Source: Microcoleaceae cyanobacterium UBA11344
GTDB lineage: Bacteria > Cyanobacteriota > Cyanobacteriia > Cyanobacteriales > Microcoleaceae
Assembly (NCBI GenBank): GCA_003483675.1
Contig: DMYK01000341.1
Span: 1 to 5,671, forward strand
Direction of reading: 5' to 3'
DNA length: 5,671 nt
The translations under genes and the position numbers were made by a program. Below are positions 1 through 3,793 of this stretch, one piece after another. The notes beneath the pieces were generated by a model. That model did no database searches, was not told the origin of the DNA, and was given only the letters and a program-made list of their open reading frames with translations. Position 1 is the first letter of the stretch. Every line of letters begins with the position of its first letter.

Positions 1-822
1 CACCAATGCTAGGATTTTTTGAGCGACCGTAGTTGGCTGCGGGTCGTTTTCGCAGGGTAAGATGATAACTATCGGCTTGTCGTCCTGATTTTCTACTAAA
101 AATAGTCGGTAGCGCGATCCCAATCTTGCTTGTAAACTTGCCGACAACCGCGAGTGTACTTGTTCTGGATCTCCCCGCAGATTTCCTTTGAAAATCAACC
201 CATTTTGATAGGGAATCGTTTCTGTTGCAAAGAATGTATCTATGCCAAAGATACTTTGAATTGCTTTTATGTCTTCGGCGGGAACCGGATTTATTTCTAA
301 TTGATTAGTTGCCTGGGACGATGTTACGATTTTAACTGGTTCTCTGGGCGGTGTCGGCTGGGACTCAGGGGCAGAATTCCCATCGCTGACAGACTTTTCC
401 TCAGTAGTATCGGGGGGCGATCGCCACGCTGCATCGACTGCGGCCGATCGCATCTCCCTACCCAGATAGATGTACAATCCCGTGGATACCACCAGCATTA
501 ACAATACCGCCACCAGATTTAGGTAAATCCCGGCGGCGAACAAACTAAAGAACAGCAGCCAGGGACTCATCAGCACAACCGACTGCAACCAAGCCAAAAT
601 TCCCAGTTTGCCAAAAGGTCTGGCGCGATAAAATCCCCAACCCAGAATGCCCACAGCAACCAGTACAAGTGCAATTGTTGCCGTATTTTCCGATGAAGCA
701 GGAGTTGGCAATCCTGTTGCTGGTGCTAATACGGGTTTGTGAAGGTCGATCGCGCTGTGGTCGAACAATAGCATTAAATTCCTGGCAAGATGAGTTGTCG
801 AAGAGAAAGTTGCTGCGAACAT
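1..822 (-). CDS. Site-2 protease family (M50, EGY-like) membrane metalloprotease, N-terminal part
   Basis: An open frame of 274 codons runs from ATG (820-822) off the left edge without a stop. An in-frame TAA (832-834) lies just upstream, which fixes this start; a weak AAGG lies 12 bases before it. The product has a hydrophilic N-terminus and hydrophobic segments near residues 48-64, 74-98 and 99-120 (including GWGFYRARPFGKLG and STGLYIYLGR). A Pro/Ser-rich linker (about 134-178) follows, then a soluble domain with AEDIKAIQSIFGIDTFFATE and FKGNLRGDPEQVHSRLS. I recognise this arrangement from cyanobacterial site-2 proteases related to plant EGY proteins, which are intramembrane zinc metalloproteases of roughly 500 residues. 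The catalytic HExxH motif and the remaining membrane helices would lie beyond the window, so catalytic competence cannot be judged. Composition is visibly GC-richer than the sequence after position 860. The family call rests on recognition, not on a search. Confidence 0.85.
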   Translation of the reverse strand, partial: MFAATFSSTTHLARNLMLLFDHSAIDLHKPVLAPATGLPTPASSENTATIALVLVAVGILGWGFYRARPFGKLGILAWLQSVVLMSPWLLFFSLFAAGIYLNLVAVLLMLVVSTGLYIYLGREMRSAAVDAAWRSPPDTTEEKSVSDGNSAPESQPTPPREPVKIVTSSQATNQLEINPVPAEDIKAIQSIFGIDTFFATETIPYQNGLIFKGNLRGDPEQVHSRLSASLQARLGSRYRLFLVENQDDKPIVIILPCENDPQPTTVAQKILALV

Positions 823-901
823 ATCCAAAGATTACCTTTTGTACCATAACTTAACACTTTCAGCCATTTTGACTGCATTTTCTAGACTGGTTCTAATGAT
901 A

Positions 902-949
902 TAACGTATTTGCGCCGTTTCAGGCGTTGAGTTAGCTTAGCTTGCCGGG
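902..949. repeat. Left arm of a 48-base inverted repeat
   Basis: This stretch (core CGTTGAGTTAGCTTAG at 925-940, then TTGCCGGG at 942-949) matches the reverse complement of 2931-2978 at 43 of 48 positions without gaps; the mismatches are at 912, 920, 921, 924 and 941. It sits 80 bases upstream of the protease start, so this arm could also belong to that gene's control region. The two arms enclose the TnpB element and its repeat-rich tail. Confidence 0.85.
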
Positions 950-972
950 TTTAACTAAAATGTGAGCAGAAG

Positions 973-993
973 TCCCCCGATTTATCGGGGGGA
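973..993 (+). other. Left-end subterminal hairpin of the IS element
   Basis: CCCCCGA (974-980) pairs with TCGGGGG (985-991) around a TTTA loop, followed by GATGAATGCGAACC. In IS200/IS605 elements, subterminal hairpins near each end are recognised as single strands by the Y1 transposase. The position about 100 bases upstream of tnpB fits that role. No T-tract follows, so it is unlikely to be a terminator. Confidence 0.6.
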
Positions 994-1013
994 TGAATGC
1001 GAACCAATAAGGG

Positions 1014-1042
1014 TTGACACTTTTCTAACTGATTGCTACCAT
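1014..1042 (+). promoter_or_regulatory. Sigma-70-type promoter for tnpB
   Basis: A perfect TTGACA (1014-1019) is separated by 17 bases from TACCAT (1037-1042), which matches the -10 consensus at 4 of 6 positions. Transcription would begin near 1049, about 20 bases before the tnpB ATG. No convincing ribosome binding site lies in that short leader. Confidence 0.55.
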
Positions 1043-1070
1043 AAATTTAGCACCAATACCTAATAGATAA

Positions 1071-2240
1071 ATGTATCAGGCATATAAATATAGAATTTAT
1101 CCAACTCATGAACAGCAAGAAAGTCTAGCCAAGGCTTTTGGTTGTTGTCGTTGGTTTGGGAATTATTCTCTAAGTCTCTGCCAAGAAACCTATAAATCTA
1201 CGGGGAAAGGGCTGCTTAGAAAAGATATTCAAGGTTTATTACCTCAACTCAAAAAAGAGCATGAATGGTTAGGAACAGATGTTTACTCTCAGTGTTTGCA
1301 AGTAGTCGCGTTAAACCTTTCAACTGCCTATAAAAACTTTTTTGATCAACGGGCTAAATATCCTAACTTCAAATCTCAACACCATAGGCAATCTATTCAC
1401 TATCCTCAAAATGTCAAATTTGACGGGGACAATATAATTTTGCCTAAAATCGGTAAAGTCCACTGCGTCAGACATAGAGACTTTGAAGGGACGAGAAAAA
1501 CTGTCACTATATCTCTGAATCCTGACGGGAAATATTATGCTTCTGTTTTAGTTGATGATGGTAAGGAAACTATTACCCCGTCAACAGAAGGTAATGCGAT
1601 AGGAATTGATTTAGGGTTGACTCACTTCTGTATAACCAGTAATGGCTCGAAGTATGATAATCCTAGACACATTAAGAAGCATGAGAAAAACCTGAAAAGG
1701 AAACAGAAAAAATTATCCAGAAAAGTTAAAGGATCGAATAAACGGAAAAAGGCCAGAAAATTAGTAGCGAAAGTACATAGTAGGATTGCCAGAAGTAGAG
1801 AGGATTTTCTGCACAAGCTATCCCGTAAGGTAGTAAACGAAAACCAAGTTCTTGCGGTCGAAAATCTCGAGGTAAAAAATATGGTCAAAAACCATAATTT
1901 AGCCAAGGCAATTAGTGATTGTGGCTGGGGAATGTTTTGTACAATGCTTAGTTACAAAGCTAAAAATGCAGGTAAAACCTATGTAGAAGTTGATCGATTC
2001 TACCCTTCATCAAAAACTTGTAATATTTGTTTAAATCAAGTAGGTAACTTACCCCTCGATGTAAGACAATGGCAATGTAAGCATTGTAAAACAGTACATG
2101 ATAGAGATGTAAATGCCGCCATCAATATTAGAAATGAAGGCTTACGGATATTGTCGTTAGGGACTAGCCATACTGCTCATCGGGGGAATGTAAGACGCGC
2201 TGATAGAATTTCGGTTCTGCCAGAACGCAATTCCTGTTGA
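1071..2240 (+). CDS. tnpB: TnpB, RNA-guided RuvC-like nuclease of an IS200/IS605-type element
   Basis: A complete protein of 389 residues, normal for TnpB. The start is fixed because a TAA directly precedes the ATG in frame. The N-terminal part (about 1-45, YKYRIYPTHEQQ...FGCCRWFGNY) is the OrfB helix-turn-helix domain. The central RuvC-like OrfB region carries GIDLGLTHF with D180, AVENLEVKNM with E264, and a third acidic residue, D346, in HDRDVNAAINI. A four-cysteine zinc ribbon lies between them (C317, C320, C336, C339). A very basic stretch (about 200-245) follows the first RuvC motif. Known TnpB proteins use an RNA made from their own 3' end to cut DNA next to a short motif, which helps retain the element; the same activity here is inferred from the intact residues. 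It has its own promoter and no tnpA partner. Codon use is AT-rich compared with the protease gene, consistent with separate origin. Confidence 0.95.
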   Translation: MYQAYKYRIYPTHEQQESLAKAFGCCRWFGNYSLSLCQETYKSTGKGLLRKDIQGLLPQLKKEHEWLGTDVYSQCLQVVALNLSTAYKNFFDQRAKYPNFKSQHHRQSIHYPQNVKFDGDNIILPKIGKVHCVRHRDFEGTRKTVTISLNPDGKYYASVLVDDGKETITPSTEGNAIGIDLGLTHFCITSNGSKYDNPRHIKKHEKNLKRKQKKLSRKVKGSNKRKKARKLVAKVHSRIARSREDFLHKLSRKVVNENQVLAVENLEVKNMVKNHNLAKAISDCGWGMFCTMLSYKAKNAGKTYVEVDRFYPSSKTCNICLNQVGNLPLDVRQWQCKHCKTVHDRDVNAAINIRNEGLRILSLGTSHTAHRGNVRRADRISVLPERNSC

Positions 2241-2276
2241 AATGAGAAGCCCCCGATGGGGCGGTGGGTAGTTCAC
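2178..2276 (+). ncRNA. Probable omega RNA (reRNA) scaffold at the tnpB 3' end
   Basis: Omega RNAs of this family come from the tnpB 3' end plus the element's right end, with the guide starting just past it. Three elements support one here. CATCGGGGG (2178-2186), inside the coding region, is perfectly complementary to CCCCCGATG (2250-2258), just after the stop. The enclosed stretch has a small hairpin, GTTCT/AGAAC (2213-2217/2221-2225). A local alternative, GCCCC/GGGGC (2249-2253/2258-2262), competes with the long stem, which suggests a pseudoknot or a structural switch. The 5' end is unknown and may lie further into tnpB. The guide would be about 2277-2296 if the element ends at 2276. Confidence 0.5.
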
Positions 2277-2326
2277 ATTCTAGAGTCTTGCTATAAGGCA
2301 TTCAATGTACCACAAGGTGCCATTCT

Positions 2327-2376
2327 GATTCTATTGATAGATTCTATTGATAGATTCTATTAATAGATTCTAGAAT
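2327..2376. repeat. Tandem 13-base repeat, consensus GATTCTATTRATA
   Basis: Three uninterrupted copies lie at 2327-2339, 2340-2352 and 2353-2365 (the third has A for G), followed by a partial GATTCTAGAAT (2366-2376). The array is bracketed by the inverted pair AGGCATTC (2296-2303) and GAATGCCT (2373-2380). Related copies occur at 2698-2723, 2803-2833 and, in reverse orientation, 3457-3482. Confidence 0.85.
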
Positions 2377-2381
2377 GCCTA

Positions 2382-2606
2382 GGTTAGTAGTAGCATAAGG
2401 CGGTAGCCTAATCTGTGTAGAATATGGTAGTATATGGTAGTATAAGTAACCTAAAATAGTAGCATATAGGTAGTAGCATATAAGTCGTCTAAGGCGGTAG
2501 AAGATAGTAGTCTCAGGCGGTGGCATAAGTAACCTAAGTAACCTAAAACGGTAGTCTAAAGTAGCCTAAAGCGGTAGTATATGGTAGCTAAAGCGGTAGC
2601 ATATGA
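2382..2606. repeat. Degenerate minisatellite with GGTAG and CCTAA words
   Basis: This stretch is made of variable units of about 9-13 bases. Read on the plus strand, GGTAG occurs nine times and CCTAA five times, joined by ATATGGTAGTATA-like, AAGCGGTAG and AAGTAACCTAA blocks. On the minus strand the units read roughly CTACCGCYTTAGR. Unit length varies, so no reading frame is kept and a coding role is unlikely. It resembles in kind the short tandem repeats common in filamentous cyanobacteria, but I do not recognise this exact family. Confidence 0.7.
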
Positions 2607-2696
2607 GTGTCTTATCCTACTGATTTAGTAACATAAAATCTCTGTATCTTACTGTTAGGATACTCTTGGTAGGTAGCCTATAAAATGCAATTGCGT

Positions 2697-2760
2697 AGAT
2701 TCTATTAGTAGAATCTATTAATAGATTGAAGTACAGGAGAGCGTGACACCAGAGATATCT
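2697..2760. repeat. 64-base direct repeat, copy 1
   Basis: Aligned without gaps to 2802-2865, about 47 of 64 bases agree. The first 29 bases, made of 13-base-family units, and the last 16, ending GACACCAGAGATAT (2745-2758), are conserved, while the middle has diverged. Copy spacing is 105 bases. It contains the near-palindrome GATTCTATTAGTAGAATC (2698-2715). Confidence 0.7.
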
Positions 2761-2801
2761 TGTAAGACAGTGTAAGACATCCTGTCTTATAAGCGTGTTA
2801 C

Positions 2802-2865
2802 AGATTCTACTCATAGATTCTATTAATAGAATCCTAGAGACATGACCATGACACCAGAGATATTT
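2802..2865. repeat. 64-base direct repeat, copy 2, with perfect 18-base palindrome
   Basis: Second copy of the unit at 2697-2760. It contains the perfect palindrome GATTCTATTAATAGAATC (2816-2833) and GACACCAGAGATAT (2850-2863). A third, short copy of the latter, GGCACCAGAGATAC, follows at 2872-2885. Between the two long copies GTAAGACAG (2762-2770) can pair with CTGTCTTAT (2782-2790). Confidence 0.7.
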
Positions 2866-2893
2866 TCTTATGGCACCAGAGATACTTTCTCCT

Positions 2894-2910
2894 AACACAT
2901 TGAATGTGTT
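2894..2910. repeat. Short perfect dyad AACACATT-G-AATGTGTT
   Basis: Eight-base arms (2894-2901 and 2903-2910) meet around one base. It lies about 20 bases inside the right arm of the 48-base inverted repeat. No T-tract follows on either strand. A symmetrical protein-binding site is possible but nothing identifies it. Confidence 0.5.
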
Positions 2911-2930
2911 ATAATGGCATTCTACACCGC

Positions 2931-2978
2931 CCCGGCAATCTAAGCTAACTCAACGTCTATAACGGCGTAAATACGTTA
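2931..2978. repeat. Right arm of the 48-base inverted repeat
   Basis: Reverse complement of 902-949 at 43 of 48 positions. The longest identical block is CTAAGCTAACTCAACG (2940-2955). Similarity fades abruptly on both sides. The adjoining inner sequence differs between arms (CACCGC just before this arm; TTTAAC after the left one), so the shared unit is close to 48 bases. Confidence 0.85.
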
Positions 2979-3018
2979 ATCTGATCGGTTTAATCTAGTC
3001 ATCAGCATAAAGCGTGAA

Positions 3019-3151
3019 TCACGTTATACACATAACTCGAAACTTGTTTGATCGTCCCTCTTTATTATTCCCAGTTGATAATTGTTGATAGGGGGTATGG
3101 GGGATCCACAAAGTCTCAATTCACGTTATACTTACAGCTCGAATTATGTTT
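3019..3151. repeat. Pair of imperfect direct repeats beginning TCACGTTATAC
   Basis: About 31 bases at 3019-3049 recur at 3121-3151. They share TCACGTTATAC exactly and then CTCGAA and TGTTT in register, about 23 of 31 bases in all. The first copy is preceded by the small palindrome CGTGAATCACG (3013-3023). No role can be assigned. Confidence 0.5.
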
Positions 3152-3242
3152 AAAAACCTCGCCTTGCTCTCGCCCCCGATCATCCACACACCCCCTTAAG
3201 GATGCCTTAAGGATGCCTCAACCCTCGTTTATGAATTAAATG

Positions 3243-3258
3243 GTACACCCTAGTGTAC
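3243..3258. repeat. Perfect dyad GTACAC-CCTA-GTGTAC
   Basis: Six-base perfect arms around a four-base loop, with TGGT (3241-3244) and ACCA (3265-3268) able to extend the structure. It lies about 60 bases upstream of the promoter at 3316-3344 and could be an operator or a small hairpin. Confidence 0.4.
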
Positions 3259-3315
3259 TTGTTGACCACCTTAAACCTCATTTAAAGCCTATATAAGTTA
3301 TATAATATTTTTTGG

Positions 3316-3344
3316 TTGACTTTATAATAAGTATTTCTTATACA
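3316..3344 (+). promoter_or_regulatory. Candidate promoter in front of the structured segment
   Basis: TTGACT (3316-3321) is followed after 17 bases by TATACA (3339-3344), a 5 of 6 and 4 of 6 match to the sigma-70 boxes. The spacer contains the dyad ATAAG/CTTAT (3327-3331/3337-3341), a possible operator. The predicted transcription start is near 3351, directly at the base of the next hairpin. AT-richness makes chance matches more likely here. Confidence 0.4.
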
Positions 3345-3351
3345 TCAAAGT

Positions 3352-3426
3352 GCGTAAGCATTACCTAGACCTATTAGGTCTCTGTAAGTTGTTGTTGCTT
3401 ACGTCACTGTAATATCTAGATGTTAC
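3352..3426 (+). ncRNA. Candidate structured RNA: three-tier hairpin plus second dyad
   Basis: GCGTAAGCA (3352-3360) pairs with TGCTTACGT (3396-3404), nine pairs including one G-U. Directly inside, TTAC (3361-3364) pairs with GTAA (3384-3387), and at the tip AGACCT (3367-3372) pairs with AGGTCT (3376-3381). An eight-base bulge, GTTGTTGT, lies on the 3' side. The dyad GTAATATCTAGATGTTAC (3409-3426) follows. No open frame or ribosome binding site accompanies it. The structure begins at the predicted start of transcription from 3316-3344. A recombination or protein-binding site in DNA is an alternative. I do not recognise the family; no reverse transcriptase gene is nearby, so a retron RNA is not supported. 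Confidence 0.4.
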
Positions 3427-3438
3427 AACTGTGTAGTT

Positions 3439-3507
3439 CGTTACAGGTTAGTTATCTATCAATAGAATCTATCAATAGAATCTAGGATCCCTAGCTTACC
3501 TGTAACG
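3439..3507. repeat. Inverted repeat CGTTACAGG/CCTGTAACG enclosing two 13-base repeats
   Basis: Nine-base perfect arms (3439-3447 and 3499-3507) enclose 51 bases. These hold two tandem copies of the 13-base family in reverse orientation, TATCAATAGAATC at 3457-3469 and 3470-3482, followed by the palindrome-like TAGGATCCCTA. It comes 12 bases after the dyad that ends at 3426 and may be part of the same structured unit. Confidence 0.65.
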
Positions 3508-3636
3508 ATTAACACAATACACAATTAGCTAAACCCGGCAAAAACTAGGGCTATTACAGAGGATTAAAAAATCAAGGTATAAAATGTTACCTTTATATTT
3601 AAACAACTACCAAGGACCTCGGTTATTAACGTAGTT

Positions 3637-3714
3637 GCAAAACCTATATTACGTTGTAAGCTCTGAGAATATTAATCTCACATTGAGTAGAAAATACAAC
3701 AATATAGGTTTTGC
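3637..3714. repeat. Long dyad with 14+5 base arms, 78 bases overall
   Basis: GCAAAACCTATATT (3637-3650) is perfectly complementary to AATATAGGTTTTGC (3701-3714). After a two-base bulge, GTTGT (3653-3657) pairs with ACAAC (3696-3700). The loop contains a further small stem, TGAGA/TCTCA (3664-3668/3676-3680). It lies about 30 bases past the integrase terminator, in the gene-free flank. It could be a recombinase-related site, an extruded hairpin or a transcript end; none is proven. Confidence 0.7.
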
Positions 3715-3741
3715 TTATTGTAGAGTAAGTATTTTAGGCAC

Positions 3742-3767
3742 AAAAAAACCGCCCGGTTAGGGACGGT
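3742..3767 (-). terminator. Intrinsic terminator of the integrase gene
   Basis: On the minus strand ACCGTCC pairs with GGGCGGT (seven pairs, one a G-U wobble) around a six-base loop, running directly into seven T residues (plus-strand A tract 3742-3748). It begins 26 bases past the integrase stop codon. The wobble pairs only on the minus strand, which agrees with this orientation. A HIP1 site (3776-3783) lies between stop and hairpin. Confidence 0.8.
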
Positions 3768-3793
3768 AGTATAGCGCGATCGCTATCAGTAAG

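Larger units (their letters stand above)
959..2276 (+). mobile_element. IS200/IS605-type insertion sequence with tnpB only (IS1341-like)
   Basis: The element consists of a left-end hairpin (973-993), a promoter, an intact tnpB (1071-2240) and a right end with a hairpin finishing in GGTAGTTCAC (2267-2276). The octamer CCCCCGAT occurs in both end hairpins (974-981 and 2250-2257). There is no tnpA (Y1 HuH transposase), so mobility would need a transposase supplied elsewhere. The right boundary is inferred from the usual form of cyanobacterial right ends. The left boundary is uncertain by tens of bases: it is placed after 958 because a tract ending there recurs at 3525-3540 and is probably flanking sequence. 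No terminal inverted repeats or target duplication are expected for this family. Confidence 0.7.
2277..3793. other. Gene-free, AT-rich, repeat-rich region (1.5 kb)
   Basis: No convincing gene on either strand. Short open frames exist (2344-2526, 2617-2898 and 3048-3239), but their predicted peptides reflect the repeats or lack family character and ribosome binding sites. The contents are a 13-base repeat family (three loci), a degenerate GGTAG/CCTAA minisatellite, a 64-base direct repeat, the right arm of the 48-base inverted repeat, a structured segment after a promoter, a long dyad and the integrase terminator. These are listed separately. 2979-3240 holds little beyond one weak direct repeat and a doubled TTAAGGATGCC near 3195-3216. 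Confidence 0.75.

Noticed and set aside
301..501. Plus-strand 66-codon frame, and a similar one at 669-854
   Set aside because: Antisense shadows of the protease gene; no ribosome binding site and Arg/Cys-rich peptides typical of a wrong frame.
545..847. Minus-strand 100-codon frame starting MVQKVIFGYV
   Set aside because: It overlaps the site-2 protease in another register and shows no family character; the protease frame carries recognisable motifs.
973..993. Terminator upstream of tnpB
   Set aside because: GC-rich hairpin without a T-tract on either strand; better explained as the IS left-end hairpin.
1622..1906. Minus-strand 94-codon frame inside tnpB
   Set aside because: Phe/Leu-rich mirror of the Lys-rich part of TnpB.
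2344..2526. Minus-strand 60-codon frame
   Set aside because: Tyr/Leu-rich peptide produced by the minisatellite; no ribosome binding site.
2327..2885. CRISPR array
   Set aside because: Repeats are 13 bases and contiguous, or 64 bases and only two copies; there are no regular unique spacers and no cas genes.
2617..2898. Minus-strand 93-codon frame with internal repeat (YLWCH...)
   Set aside because: The peptide repeat simply mirrors the 64-base DNA repeat; the frame is kept by chance because 105 is a multiple of three.
3048..3239. Plus-strand 63-codon frame
   Set aside because: Begins at a non-ATG codon without ribosome binding site and resembles nothing I recognise.
3352..3404. Retron msr-msd or integron attC site
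   Set aside because: No reverse transcriptase in the window, the recombinase is phage-type rather than an integron integrase, and paired attC core motifs are not in the right order.
2327..3482. Plasmid origin with iterons
   Set aside because: No replication initiator gene is present, and the flanking protease and tRNA suggest chromosomal location.
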